A stretch of DNA of 64,000 nucleotides from Gaiellales bacterium (GCA_036403155.1 DASWRM010000034.1:1-64000), one strand, 5' to 3'. Positions 7,753 to 16,241 are shown, numbered from the stretch's first letter. Numbers and translations: made by a program. Notes: a model not told the origin generated them from the letters alone.

Positions 7753-10494
7753 GTGCTTCTGGGGAGATCCGAACCGGTGGGCCGGATCGTGGAGCTCCTG
7801 GATCTGGCCCGCGAGGGAGAGAGCGGCGTGCTCGCCGTGGTCGGCGATGCGGGCGTCGGCAAGAGCGCGCTGATCGACCACGCCGCGGAGCTGGCCGACG
7901 GCTTCCATGTCGTGCGGACGAGCGGCTTCGAGTCCGAGACCGAGCTCGCGTTCGCGGGCCTGGGCGACCTCCTGCGCCCGCTCGCGTCGCATCTCCCGGC
8001 ACTGCCGGACGTGCAGAGGTCGGCTCTTGCGAGCGCGCTTGCGCTGGGGCCGCCGGTCGGCGGAGACCCGGTCACCGTGTGCGTCGCGGCTCTCAATCTG
8101 CTGGCGACAGCAGCCGACGACCGGCCGGTGCTCGCGGTGGTCGACGACGCCCACTGGCTTGACCGCGCGTCCGCCGACGTGCTGGCGTTCGTCGGCCGCC
8201 ACCTCCAGGACGAGGGCGTCGTGGTGGTGCTGGCCGCGCGCGCCGGCACGGATACGTTCGACTGGCGCGGCCTCGAGGTGCTCGAGCTGGGCGGCCTGGA
8301 ACCGCACGCCGCCGCCGAGCTTGCGGTGCGGTGGTCGGGAGTCGAGCCGGCCGTCGCCGCCCGGCTCGCCGCGCTCACGGGTGGCAACCCGCTCGCCCTC
8401 CGGGAGCTTGCGGGCGCCCTCGGCGACGAGCAGCGCAGCGGGGCCGAGCCGCTCCCCGACCCGGCGCCGGCGAGCGGCTGGGCGCAGCACGTCTTCGGGC
8501 AGCGCATCGAGGGGCTGCCGGCCGATACGCGGCGCGCGGTGGTGATCGCCGCGGCGGCGGGCGGCGAGGACATGCGGCTGCTCGCCCGGGCGCTCCGCGC
8601 CGAGGGGCTCGCGGCCGGCGTGCTCGAGCCGGCGGAGGCCGCCGGCCTGGTGTCCCTCGCCCCCGGCCGGTTCGCGTTCCGGCATCCGCTGGTCGCCTCG
8701 GCGGCGTATCACCTCGCCGCAGGAGCCGATGTGCGATCCGCGCACGCGGCCGTGGCGTCCGCGATGGAGGATGACGCGGAGGAGGCCCGCGCATGGCACC
8801 GCGCCTCGGCGACGCTCGAGCCCGACGCCAGCGTGTCGGCCGACCTCGAGCGGGCCGCGCGCTCCGCGGCCATGCGGGGCGGCCACGGGACGGCGGCGCG
8901 GGGCCTGCACCGAGCCGCGATGCTCGCTCCCGACCCGGCTGAGCGCGTCCGGCTGCTGCTCGACGCGGCCGATGCCTCGCACCGGGTCGGCTCGATGAGC
9001 TCCGCGGCGTCGTACGTGGCCGAGGCCGAGCGCCTCGGCACCGACCGGCGGGCGACCGCCCGCGCGGAGATGCTCCGCGGCCGGGCCGAGGCGCGCATGG
9101 GGTCGACCGAGCGCGCCGTCGAGCTGATGCTCTCGGCAGCCGGCAGGCTGCGCGACGACGACACGGCCGAGGCGGTGCACGTCATGGTGGAAGCGGTCGA
9201 CCCGTGCATCCGCGCCGGACGGCCGGCCGAAGCGCTCACGATCGCGCGAACCGCCGCGGAGCTCGCACGATCCGCCGGTGGGGCGGCCGCCGACTACGCG
9301 CAGGTCGCGGTGGCAGCCGCGTCGGCGTTCGTGGGCGATGCCGGCACGGCCACCCGGCTCGTGACCGAGGTTGCCGACCGCGTCCTCGACCGCGACGATG
9401 CCCGCGACGACCTGCAGCTGCGCGCCTACGTCGGCATGACGCTCGCGTTCGCAGAAGAGTGGAACCGCGCGCGCACGGTGCTGGGCGAGCTGGTCGCGGA
9501 CTGCGAGCGGCGCGCGCCCGCGATGCTGCCCTACCCGCTCGTCTCGCAGGCTTGGCTCGAACGGGGGACGGGCGACTGGGCGGCCGCCGTGACGAATCTC
9601 GAGATCGCGATCCGGCGGTCGCGCGAGAGCGGCCGCGCGAACGACGAGTGCTGGGCCCACAGCATCCTGGGGTGGATCCGGGCCGCGCAGGGCCGGGCGG
9701 AGCAGATGGAGGGGCACATCGCCCGGCAGCTGGAGCTGGATGCCCGTTTCGGGCTGCCCTACCAGGCGATGACCACGGCCGCGTCACGGGGCCTGCTGGC
9801 GCTGGGCGAGGGCGATGCAACGGCCGCCGTCCCGCACCTTCGCCGGGCGCTCGAGCGCAAGCTCGAGCTTGGGTACTGCGACGCCACGACGCAGCCGGTC
9901 GTGGCTGCCGACCTCGTGGAGGCGCTCGTGCGCCAGGGCGACCAGCGGTCGGCCGAGCCGCTCGCTGCGCGCCTGGCCGGCGAGGCGACGCGGCCGGCGG
10001 CACGCGCGCTGGCTCGCCGGTGCGCGGCGCTGCTCGAGGACGACGCGGCAATGTTCGCCGAAGCGGCCGCCCTTCACGACGAGGCCGGCGACCGCTTCGG
10101 CCTGGCACGGACACAACTGCTGCACGCCGAGCGGCTTCGCCGGGACGGCCAACGGCGGGACGCCCGGGCGCTGCTCGACCAGGCGCGGTCGGCGTTTACG
10201 GAGCTCGGCGCAGCGCCATGGCTCGCCCGAGTCGACGCCGAGGACGGGCGCAGCGCCCGCTCGCTCCGCCCCGCAGGCGAGGCACGCGACGAGCTGACCG
10301 AGAGCGAGCACCAGGTGGCCAGCCTCGCGGTGCGCGGCCTCCAGAACCGGGAGATCGCCGGACGGCTGTTCATGAGCGTGAAGACGGTGGAGGCGCACCT
10401 GACGCGCATCTATCGCAAGCTCGGCGTCCGCACCCGCGTGGAGCTCGTCCACAGCTACCAGCCGCAGGCTGAGGCGGGGGCGATGGCGCGCTGA
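7753..10494 (+). CDS. Large ATP-binding LuxR-type regulator (LAL family)
   Basis: A 913-residue regulator. Walker A GDAGVGKS lies at residues 31-38, Walker B with VLAVVDDAHWLD at about 126-137, and the AAA/STAND module continues to about 330. A long alpha-helical region of TPR-like repeats (about 340-830) follows, and the C-terminus (about 846-905) is a LuxR/GerE helix-turn-helix: LTESEHQVASLAVRG, NREIAGRLFMSVKTVEAH. LAL proteins (MalT-like) are ATP-driven activators that respond to a bound inducer. It stands alone between the methyltransferase and dinB with no tight operon partner, so the target genes are unknown. Start from a probable leaderless GTG. Confidence 0.93.
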   Translation: MLLGRSEPVGRIVELLDLAREGESGVLAVVGDAGVGKSALIDHAAELADGFHVVRTSGFESETELAFAGLGDLLRPLASHLPALPDVQRSALASALALGPPVGGDPVTVCVAALNLLATAADDRPVLAVVDDAHWLDRASADVLAFVGRHLQDEGVVVVLAARAGTDTFDWRGLEVLELGGLEPHAAAELAVRWSGVEPAVAARLAALTGGNPLALRELAGALGDEQRSGAEPLPDPAPASGWAQHVFGQRIEGLPADTRRAVVIAAAAGGEDMRLLARALRAEGLAAGVLEPAEAAGLVSLAPGRFAFRHPLVASAAYHLAAGADVRSAHAAVASAMEDDAEEARAWHRASATLEPDASVSADLERAARSAAMRGGHGTAARGLHRAAMLAPDPAERVRLLLDAADASHRVGSMSSAASYVAEAERLGTDRRATARAEMLRGRAEARMGSTERAVELMLSAAGRLRDDDTAEAVHVMVEAVDPCIRAGRPAEALTIARTAAELARSAGGAAADYAQVAVAAASAFVGDAGTATRLVTEVADRVLDRDDARDDLQLRAYVGMTLAFAEEWNRARTVLGELVADCERRAPAMLPYPLVSQAWLERGTGDWAAAVTNLEIAIRRSRESGRANDECWAHSILGWIRAAQGRAEQMEGHIARQLELDARFGLPYQAMTTAASRGLLALGEGDATAAVPHLRRALERKLELGYCDATTQPVVAADLVEALVRQGDQRSAEPLAARLAGEATRPAARALARRCAALLEDDAAMFAEAAALHDEAGDRFGLARTQLLHAERLRRDGQRRDARALLDQARSAFTELGAAPWLARVDAEDGRSARSLRPAGEARDELTESEHQVASLAVRGLQNREIAGRLFMSVKTVEAHLTRIYRKLGVRTRVELVHSYQPQAEAGAMAR

Positions 10495-10702
10495 AGGGGC
10501 GGGACCAGAGATTCGCCGCCATAGCGTGCCTTTCGTCCACCAGCCCAACAGACGTTCGAGTCGCCTCTACGATCCGTCCGGCTGGCTTCGCCCTACTCGG
10601 CTGCCCTTGGCGGCGCAGGGGGAACGTACGGGGCGCCGCCGGTGGATGCAACGGCCAAGATCGCAAAATGCGCAAAAAAAGCGTGCGCCGGCGGCACATG
10701 TG

Positions 10703-10716
10703 CGAACATGCGTTCG
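10703..10716. promoter_or_regulatory. LexA (SOS) box
   Basis: CGAACATGCGTTCG is a perfect match to the actinobacterial/Gram-positive LexA operator CGAAC-N4-GTTCG. It overlaps the start region of the DNA polymerase IV gene, so LexA should block its expression until DNA damage. Confidence 0.85.
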
Positions 10717-11904
10717 ATGGGCGGCGCGACGATCCTCCACGCCGATCTGGATGCGTTCTTCGCCTCGGTGGAGCAGCGCGACGACCCGGCGCTGCGCGGC
10801 GTGCCGGTGATCGTCGGCGCCGGCGTGGTGCTCGCGGCCAGCTACGAGGCGCGGGCCTGCGGCGTGCGCACGGCGATGGGCGGCCGTCTGGCCAGGCGGC
10901 TCTGCCCCGCCGCCGTGGTCGTGCGGCCGCGGATGAGCGCGTACGCCCAGGCCAGCCGTGACGTCTACCGGATCTTCGAGGACATGAGCCCCGTGGTCGA
11001 GGGCCTGTCGATCGATGAGGCATTCCTCGATGCTCGCGGGCTCGACCACATCTCCGGGACACCGGCGGACATCGCCCGTTCGCTTCGCAGGCGAGTCCGG
11101 GCGGAGGCCGGGCTGCCCATCACCGTCGGCATCGCCCGCACGAAGTTCCTCGCCAAGGTCGCCAGCGGAGTCGCGAAACCCGACGGCCTGCTGCTCGTCC
11201 CACCCGACCGGGAACTCGACTTCCTGCACCCGCTTCAGGTTGAGCGGCTGTGGGGCGTCGGGCCTGCGACGGCGGTGAAGCTGCACGCGCAGGGCATCTC
11301 GACGGTGGGCCAGGTGGCCGCGCTGACCGAGGCCCGGCTCGTGGAGGTGGTCGGGCGCGCTGCCGGCCGCCACCTGCACGCGCTGGCCCACAACCGCGAC
11401 CGCCGGCGCGTCGAGCCGGGCCGACGCCGCGGGTCGATCGGCTCGCAGCGGGCGCTCGGCCGCGGGCCGCACTCGGCCCAGGCGGTCGACGCGGCGCTGA
11501 TCGGCATCGTCGAGCGGGTCACGCGGCGTATGCGGCTGGCCGGCCGGACCGGTCGCACGGTGGTGCTGCGTCTGCGCTTCGGCGACTTTGCGCGCGTGAC
11601 GCGGTCGCACACGATGCCACGGGCGACGGCGCAGACGGACGCGATCCTGGCGGCCGCCAGGACGCTGCTGGCCGGCGCCATGCCGGCGATCGAGCGGCGC
11701 GGAATCACGCTGATCGGCGTGTCGGTCACCGGCCTCGAGCGCGCCGACCGGATGCAGCTCGCGTTGCCGCTCGACGGCCACGACCGCGACGCACTGGACG
11801 CGGCGCTCGACGCCGTGCGCGACCGGTACGGCTCGCGCGCGGTGATCCGTGCGGCGCTGCTCGGGCACGACCGCGGCTGGTCGCCGCCGCTGCTGCCCGA
11901 CTGA
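10708..11904 (+). CDS. dinB: DNA polymerase IV (Y-family translesion polymerase)
   Basis: A 398-residue Y-family polymerase. Catalytic residues are in HADLDAFFASVEQ (Asp13; the Phe17-Phe18 pair includes the steric gate) and SIDEAFLD (Asp103-Glu104). GIARTKFLAKVAS is the fingers/palm segment, the helix-hairpin-helix thumb is around LWGVGPATAVKL, and the little-finger domain fills the C-terminal third. RMQLALPLD near the end resembles a beta-clamp binding motif. It copies past damaged template bases at reduced fidelity. Start: ATG at 10708 or the in-frame ATG at 10717; both are close to or within the LexA box, so the transcript may be almost leaderless. The frame extends to 10642 but that part is unlike the family. 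Confidence 0.95.
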   Translation: MRSMGGATILHADLDAFFASVEQRDDPALRGVPVIVGAGVVLAASYEARACGVRTAMGGRLARRLCPAAVVVRPRMSAYAQASRDVYRIFEDMSPVVEGLSIDEAFLDARGLDHISGTPADIARSLRRRVRAEAGLPITVGIARTKFLAKVASGVAKPDGLLLVPPDRELDFLHPLQVERLWGVGPATAVKLHAQGISTVGQVAALTEARLVEVVGRAAGRHLHALAHNRDRRRVEPGRRRGSIGSQRALGRGPHSAQAVDAALIGIVERVTRRMRLAGRTGRTVVLRLRFGDFARVTRSHTMPRATAQTDAILAAARTLLAGAMPAIERRGITLIGVSVTGLERADRMQLALPLDGHDRDALDAALDAVRDRYGSRAVIRAALLGHDRGWSPPLLPD

Positions 11905-11983
11905 CCTCGGCGTGACACTTCTGTGACGGCCGATGTCGTCACAGGTTCGCAACGCCGCTGTCACTGCGCGGGGACAGGTGTCC

Positions 11984-12028
11984 GACTCCAATGATTGGGG
12001 GGCGGCGCGGTACCGGCCAACCAGGCGG
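11984..12028 (+). repeat. Dispersed intergenic motif, copy 1
   Basis: GACTCCAATGATTGGGG at 11984-12000 followed 13 bp later by CCGGCCAACCAGGCGG at 12013-12028. The first block matches, with one difference, the reverse complement of 26459-26475; the second block matches exactly 51606-51621. Both other places are also gene-free spacers. Confidence 0.55.
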
Positions 12029-12109
12029 CCGACCGGTGCCAGATGCGTCACGGACGCGTCACACCCACCGGTAGGGGCTTTGACGCCCTCACGGGGGGTG
12101 GGGCGCGGA

Positions 12110-12127
12110 TGTCACATCCATGTGACA
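12110..12127. promoter_or_regulatory. Perfect 18-bp palindrome, candidate operator
   Basis: TGTCACAT-CC-ATGTGACA is a perfect inverted repeat with 8-bp arms, about 60 bp before the start of the metallo-beta-lactamase-fold gene. It resembles binding sites of GntR- or CRP-type dimers in form. The binding protein is unknown. Confidence 0.45.
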
Positions 12128-12174
12128 CACGCTGCGGTGACGGACGCGTGACCGCCGCCGTGACACGGGCGGGG

Positions 12175-12187
12175 TACGCTGTCCGGC
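12175..12187 (+). promoter_or_regulatory. -10 box of a leaderless start
   Basis: TACGCT at 12175-12180 is 7 nt from the ATG at 12188, without a Shine-Dalgarno: the leaderless layout seen at several other genes here. Confidence 0.5.
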
Positions 12188-12805
12188 ATGAGCGAGCCGG
12201 CCGAGATCGCCCAGTCCGCCGACGAGGTCGCCCCCGGCGTCTGGCACTGGCAGATCAGAAACAGCGGCATCGGCGGCGCCGTCTCGAGCTGTCACCTGTT
12301 CGCCACCGACGACGGCGGCGTGCTCGTCGATCCCGTTCAGCTCGACCCTCCGCAGCTCGAGAAGCTCCCGCGCCCCGCGGCGATCCTGCTCACCAGCAAG
12401 GGCCACCAGCGCTCGGCGTGGCACTACCGCCGGGAGTTCGCAGCGCCCGTCTGGATGCCGGAGGGCACCGTGCCGCCTGACGAGGAGCCGGACCACCGCT
12501 ACGGCGACGGCGACCAGCTTCCCGGCGGCTTCCGCGCGATCGCCGCGCCCGGCCCCGGCCCCGTCCACTTCATCCTGCTCCGAGAGGACGGGCCTGGCGC
12601 CGTCGTGGCCGCCGACCTGCTCGGCGGCGATCCCTCGTCCGGGCTCCGGTTCGGGCCGCTCCAGTACCACGACGACCCGGACGCCACCCGCGACAGCGTC
12701 GCGCGGTTGCTCGACCTGCCGTTCACGCTCCTGTGCCTCGATCATGGAGCGCCGTTCACCGACGGCAAGGACGCGGTGCGCGGCCTCCTCGCCAAGAGCT
12801 CCTGA
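12188..12805 (+). CDS. Degenerate metallo-beta-lactamase-fold protein
   Basis: A 205-residue cytoplasmic protein with the strand pattern of the metallo-beta-lactamase fold: VAPGVWHWQIRN, SCHLFATDDGGVLVDPV, AAILLTSKGHQRSAWHYRREF, APVWMPEGT, and a late FTLLCLDHGAPF. In active members the third segment reads THxHxDH; here it is TSKGHQRS, so most zinc ligands are missing, while the final DHG survives. It may be a non-catalytic or altered-metal relative; similar proteins are annotated simply as MBL-fold metallohydrolases. Monocistronic, probably leaderless, and preceded by an operator-like palindrome. No function can be assigned. Confidence 0.7.
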   Translation: MSEPAEIAQSADEVAPGVWHWQIRNSGIGGAVSSCHLFATDDGGVLVDPVQLDPPQLEKLPRPAAILLTSKGHQRSAWHYRREFAAPVWMPEGTVPPDEEPDHRYGDGDQLPGGFRAIAAPGPGPVHFILLREDGPGAVVAADLLGGDPSSGLRFGPLQYHDDPDATRDSVARLLDLPFTLLCLDHGAPFTDGKDAVRGLLAKSS

Positions 12806-12817
12806 GCGCACCGTCCG

Positions 12818-12833
12818 GGTGACGAGCGTCACC
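12818..12833. promoter_or_regulatory. Perfect GGTGACG-AG-CGTCACC palindrome
   Basis: A 16-bp inverted repeat with 7-bp arms, 13 bases after the MBL-fold gene and about 95 bp before the small membrane-protein gene. Its GTGAC/GTCAC core matches the pentamers that crowd the 11905-12187 spacer, so the same factor might bind both. It could also be a short hairpin at the end of the transcript. Confidence 0.35.
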
Positions 12834-12926
12834 ACGGCCCCCGGCTGCGGCAATCCACGTACGGTCGATCGTTGCCAATCCGAAGCCGGCATGAGAAGGT
12901 CCTCCGATTCCGGACGGCAGGAGCCG

Positions 12927-13256
12927 ATGAAGACTTTCAGCATGTCGAAGCGATGGATCATCGCACTACAGGCCTTCGGCGTCATCGTGGCTCTCGCCGT
13001 CGTGATCGTCGTCGCGATCGTCGCCGGCTCCGCCGCGTCCGCCCCGTCGCACCAGCGCCACGCCGTGGCCGTCCACCCGCAGCACCACGCGACCTTCTCG
13101 CTCCCCGTCGGGGTCGATCTGAGCGCCGTGCTCGCCATCCTCTGCTGCGTGCTCGCCCTCTGCGGCTGGGCCGTCTGGCAGCGCCGCAACCGCTGCGGGG
13201 ACTGCGGCTACGCGCCGGTGTTCTGCCAGTGCGAGCTGGCCGGCTCCGGACACTGA
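12927..13256 (+). CDS. Small two-span membrane protein with C-terminal cysteine cluster
   Basis: A 109-residue product. Two hydrophobic helices are seen (residues about 11-32 and 53-74) around a His-rich loop (SHQRHAVAVHPQHHA), and the tail ends CGDCGYAPVFCQC, four cysteines that could bind zinc or form a rubredoxin-like knuckle in the cytoplasm. The ATG is preceded by GGCAGGAG at a good distance; the longer open frame upstream lacks this feature. The gene is alone between the MBL-fold gene and the convergent DeoR gene. Histidines plus cysteines hint at metal handling, but I do not recognise the family. Confidence 0.65.
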   Translation: MKTFSMSKRWIIALQAFGVIVALAVVIVVAIVAGSAASAPSHQRHAVAVHPQHHATFSLPVGVDLSAVLAILCCVLALCGWAVWQRRNRCGDCGYAPVFCQCELAGSGH

Positions 13257-13268
13257 CCGGCCGGCGAG

Positions 13269-14027
13269 TCAGACCAGCGTGACCTCCACGCCCGCATCGC
13301 GGATCTCCGCGACCGCATCGCCGTCAGCCGCGTCGTCGGTGATCAGCTCGTGCACCGCGCCCAGCTCGCAGATCCGCGCGAACGCAACCTGCCCGACCTT
13401 CGAGCTGTCGGCGACCACCACGACGCGGCGGGCGCGCGCGATCAGCGCGCGGTTGGTGTGCGCCTCGACCTCGTGGTGCGTCGTCAGCCCGGACGCCGCC
13501 GCGATCCCGTCCACTCCGATCAGCACGATGTCGAGATTGAGCGCGGCGAGGGACGCCTCGGCCAGCGGGCCGACCAGCTCGTAGGACTCCGGGCGGGCGA
13601 CGCCGCCCGTGACCAGCAGCTTCAGCGTTGGCCGCACGGCCAGCTCCGAGGCGATGCTGAGCGAGTTCGTGACCACCGTGAGACCGCGGCGGTCAGAGAG
13701 CGCCCGCGCCGCCTCGGTCGTCGTCGTGCCGCCGGTCATCCCCACCGCCGACCCGTCGGGCACCCGCTCCACGGCCGCCCGGGCGATCCGCGCCTTCTCC
13801 TCTTGGTGGCGTGCGCTGCGGTAGCGCAGCGGCAGCTCGTAGAGGACTCCCTGGGCGACGGCGCCGCCGTGCGTCCTTGCCAGCAGCCGCTGTTCCTCGA
13901 GCAGGACGAGGTCCCGTCGAACCGTCGCAGCCGAGACGCCCATCGCGGCTGCAAGATCGCCCACGCCGACCGAGCCGTTCGCGGAGATCTGCTCGACGAT
14001 GCGGCTGAGGCGGTCGGATTGGCGCAC
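13269..14027 (-). CDS. DeoR-family transcriptional regulator of the sugar locus
   Basis: A 252-residue DeoR/GlpR-type repressor. The N-terminal winged helix (1-57) contains VGVGDLAAAMGVSAATVRRD and the conserved ARTHGGAV junction; the C-terminal sensor domain (about 75-235) has the phosphosugar-binding motifs GMTGGTTTTEAA, VVTNSLSIA and GVDGIAAASGLTTHH. Such regulators are usually relieved by a phosphorylated sugar intermediate. The gene is divergent from the SIS isomerase and ABC genes with a 73-bp gap, so it very probably controls that operon and perhaps the opposing kinase/aldolase operon. Start is GTG. Confidence 0.92.
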   Translation of the reverse strand: MRQSDRLSRIVEQISANGSVGVGDLAAAMGVSAATVRRDLVLLEEQRLLARTHGGAVAQGVLYELPLRYRSARHQEEKARIARAAVERVPDGSAVGMTGGTTTTEAARALSDRRGLTVVTNSLSIASELAVRPTLKLLVTGGVARPESYELVGPLAEASLAALNLDIVLIGVDGIAAASGLTTHHEVEAHTNRALIARARRVVVVADSSKVGQVAFARICELGAVHELITDDAADGDAVAEIRDAGVEVTLV

Positions 14028-14063
14028 CGGCCCAGTGTACCGGCCTCTCGTGCGCTGGGATGG

Positions 14064-14092
14064 TTGATTTCTGCACGTTTACGGCCTAGAGT
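14064..14092 (+). promoter_or_regulatory. Sigma-70-type promoter of the SIS/ABC operon
   Basis: TTGATT at 14064-14069 and TAGAGT at 14087-14092 are separated by exactly 17 bp, an ideal -35/-10 pair. The -10 is 8 nt from the ATG at 14101, so the transcript is leaderless or nearly so. It lies in the gap shared with the divergent DeoR gene. Confidence 0.6.
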
Positions 14093-14100
14093 CGCCCGAT

Positions 14101-14973
14101 ATGAGCGCAATCGAGCACGAAGTGGCCAGCCAGCCGGAGGTCTGGCGCAGCGCCGCTGGACTCGCGCCCACCGCCCCGCTTCCACCGCCCGGAGCCCGGC
14201 TCGCGGTGGCCGGGTGTGGAACGTCGTTCTACATCGCACAGGCCTACGCCGCGGCCCGCGAGGCGGCTGGCCAGGGCGAGACGGACGCGTTTCCGGCGTC
14301 CGAGTTCCCGGGCGGCCGGCGGTACGACGCGCTGCTCGCGATCTCGCGGTCAGGAACCACCACGGAGGTGTGCGACCTGCTCCGCGCCGCGTCCGGCACG
14401 ACGCCGACCGTGGCCGTGACCGCGGTCGAGGACAGCCCCGTGCGCACGCTCGCCGACGAGACCGTCGTCCTGTCGTTCGCGGACGAGCGGTCGGTCGTGC
14501 AGACACGGTTTGCGACGTCGGCGCTCGTGCTGCTGCTCGCGCATCTCGGCATCGATTCCGAGCCCGCCGTGACAGCGGCCCGGCGGGCCCTCGCCGGCCC
14601 GCTGCCGGTCGACCCCGCCTCGTTCGGGCGGTTCCAGTTCCTGGGCCGCGGATGGACGATCGGCCTCGCGCACGAGGCGGCCCTCAAGCTGCGCGAGGCG
14701 GCGCAGGCGTGGGCCGAGGCGTACCCGGCCATGGAGTACCGCCACGGCCCGATCGCGCTCGCCGACGGCTCGACCGCCGTTCTCGCGCTGGGCGAGATCG
14801 ATGCGTCGCTCGCCTCCGACGTCCGCGCGACCGGCGCGACGCTGGTCGACGGCGACTCGCACCCGCTGGCAACGCTCGTCCTCGCGCACCGGCTGGCCAT
14901 CGATCTGGCACGCGCGCGTGGTCTCGATCCCGACGCTCCCCGCAACCTGACCCGATCGGTGGTGCTGCCATGA
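14101..14973 (+). CDS. SIS-domain sugar-phosphate isomerase/deaminase (GlmS C-terminal/AgaS-like)
   Basis: A 290-residue protein made of two SIS domains, like the isomerase half of GlmS or the ketose/aldose deaminases AgaS and FrlB. Seen motifs: VAGCGTSFYIA (about 38-48), AISRSGTTTEV (about 80-90), the second-domain stretch FLGRGWTIGLAHEAALKL (about 180-197), and the terminal DAPRNLTRSV. No glutaminase domain is present. It should convert a hexosamine 6-phosphate or aldose 6-phosphate into the ketose 6-phosphate in the cytoplasm. First gene of the operon, ATGA overlap with the ABC substrate-binding gene, under a clear promoter and DeoR control. Within the locus it is the likely source of tagatose-6-phosphate. 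Confidence 0.85.
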   Translation: MSAIEHEVASQPEVWRSAAGLAPTAPLPPPGARLAVAGCGTSFYIAQAYAAAREAAGQGETDAFPASEFPGGRRYDALLAISRSGTTTEVCDLLRAASGTTPTVAVTAVEDSPVRTLADETVVLSFADERSVVQTRFATSALVLLLAHLGIDSEPAVTAARRALAGPLPVDPASFGRFQFLGRGWTIGLAHEAALKLREAAQAWAEAYPAMEYRHGPIALADGSTAVLALGEIDASLASDVRATGATLVDGDSHPLATLVLAHRLAIDLARARGLDPDAPRNLTRSVVLP

Positions 14974-16241
14974 AGCGCTTGGCCTCGCTCGTCCTTCCCC
15001 TGGTGCTCCTGCTCGCAGGCGCCGCGTCGTGCGGCGGGTCGGGATCCTCCAACGGCGTCGTCGACATCACCGTCTGGCACGGCTACGAGGACGTCGAGGG
15101 CACGGCGATCAAGGCTGCCGCAGACCGCTTCAACGCCACCCATCCGAAGATCCACGTGACCGTGCAGAACTACGGCAATGCCGACTACGCGCTCCAGAAG
15201 GTGCTCACCGCGATCCGCGGCGACAGCGAACCCGACATCGCCTATCTGTACGGCTCCTGGGCAGCGAACATCGCCCGCAGCCCCGCGGCGGTCGACCTCT
15301 CGTCGATGATCCAGTCCGACCCGTCGGTCAACTGGGACGACTTCTGGCCGGCGGAGCGCCAGGCGGTACAGGTGGGGCCGAAGATCATCGGCGTCCCGGC
15401 GCTCGTCGACAACCTGGCGCTCGTCTACAACACGAAGCTGTTCGACCAGGCGGGGATCCCCTACCCGAGCGACACGTGGACGTGGGACGACTTCCGCGCG
15501 GCTGCGAAGAAGCTGACCGACCAGTCCGCCAAGCAGTTCGGGTGGGCATACGTCGCCGACGCCAGTGAGGACACGGTCTGGCGGTTCGACGCGCTGCTCT
15601 GGCAGGCCGGCGGCGACATCCTCAACTCGGACAACACCAAGGCCGAGTTCAACTCCCCTGCGGGCGTGAAGGCGGCCACGCTGCTCCAGCAGATGGCCAC
15701 CGTCGACCACTCCGTCTACCTGGACAACGGCAACGGCAACTACGCGAACCTCTTCAACTCCGGGAAGATCGCGATGCTGTTCACCGGCCCGTGGGATCTG
15801 TCCGGCTTCACCGACGTCGACTACGGCGTCCAGATCCTGCCCGGCGACCAGAGCCATCAGACCATCTCCGGGCCGGACCAGTGGGTCATGTTCGACCGCG
15901 GCAGCGACCGCACCAAGGCGGCGTGGACGTTCCTCAAGTGGTTCACCTCCCCGGCCGAGGCGCTGCAGTGGTCGCAGGCGACGGGCGACCTGCCGATCCG
16001 CCAGTCGATCGCGAAGCTGCCGCAGTACCAGCAGTACACGCAGAAGTACCCGGGAGCGGCGACGTTCGTCGAGAACGAGGCCAACGCGGCGAAGGCGCGG
16101 CCGGTGATCGCGAACTACAACGAGGTCTCGCAGGCGATGGGTCAGGCGATCCAGGCGGTGCTGCTCGGCAAGGCCCAGCCGCAACAGGCGCTCGACAGCG
16201 CGGCGGAGCAGGTCGACTCGGTGCTCGCGTCCGGCCAATGA
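14970..16241 (+). CDS. ABC sugar importer, substrate-binding lipoprotein
   Basis: A 423-residue extracellular solute-binding protein (family 1, MalE/UgpB type). A lipoprotein signal peptide ends at AGAAS-Cys21, so it is anchored to the outer face of the membrane. The mature part shows the family pattern: VDITVWHGYEDVE, FNATHPKIHVTV, DIAYLYGSWAANIA, VDNLALVYNTKLF, and FTGPWDLSGF. Together with the two permeases it imports an oligosaccharide or sugar; no ATPase gene lies here, so a shared MsmK/MsiK-type ATPase elsewhere is implied. Start ATG overlaps the SIS gene stop by 4 nt. Ligand inferred as an alpha-galactoside or amino sugar from neighbours. Confidence 0.93.
   Translation: MKRLASLVLPLVLLLAGAASCGGSGSSNGVVDITVWHGYEDVEGTAIKAAADRFNATHPKIHVTVQNYGNADYALQKVLTAIRGDSEPDIAYLYGSWAANIARSPAAVDLSSMIQSDPSVNWDDFWPAERQAVQVGPKIIGVPALVDNLALVYNTKLFDQAGIPYPSDTWTWDDFRAAAKKLTDQSAKQFGWAYVADASEDTVWRFDALLWQAGGDILNSDNTKAEFNSPAGVKAATLLQQMATVDHSVYLDNGNGNYANLFNSGKIAMLFTGPWDLSGFTDVDYGVQILPGDQSHQTISGPDQWVMFDRGSDRTKAAWTFLKWFTSPAEALQWSQATGDLPIRQSIAKLPQYQQYTQKYPGAATFVENEANAAKARPVIANYNEVSQAMGQAIQAVLLGKAQPQQALDSAAEQVDSVLASGQ

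Larger units (their letters stand above)
11905..12187. other. 283-bp spacer rich in GTCAC/GTGAC boxes
   Basis: No gene is apparent. The spacer holds about ten GTGAC or GTCAC pentamers, among them a perfect 18-bp palindrome at 12110-12127, the dispersed CCAATGATTGGGG/GGCCAACCA motif at 11984-12028, and a -10 box at 12175-12180 for the next gene. The density of one pentamer in both orientations looks like a multi-site operator region or a decayed repeat. Confidence 0.5.

Noticed and set aside
6763-9717. Open frame of 984 codons on the minus strand
   Set aside because: It runs antisense through the methyltransferase and LAL regulator genes. Its product is rich in Arg, Gly and His with no recognisable domain, as expected of a shadow frame in high-GC DNA.
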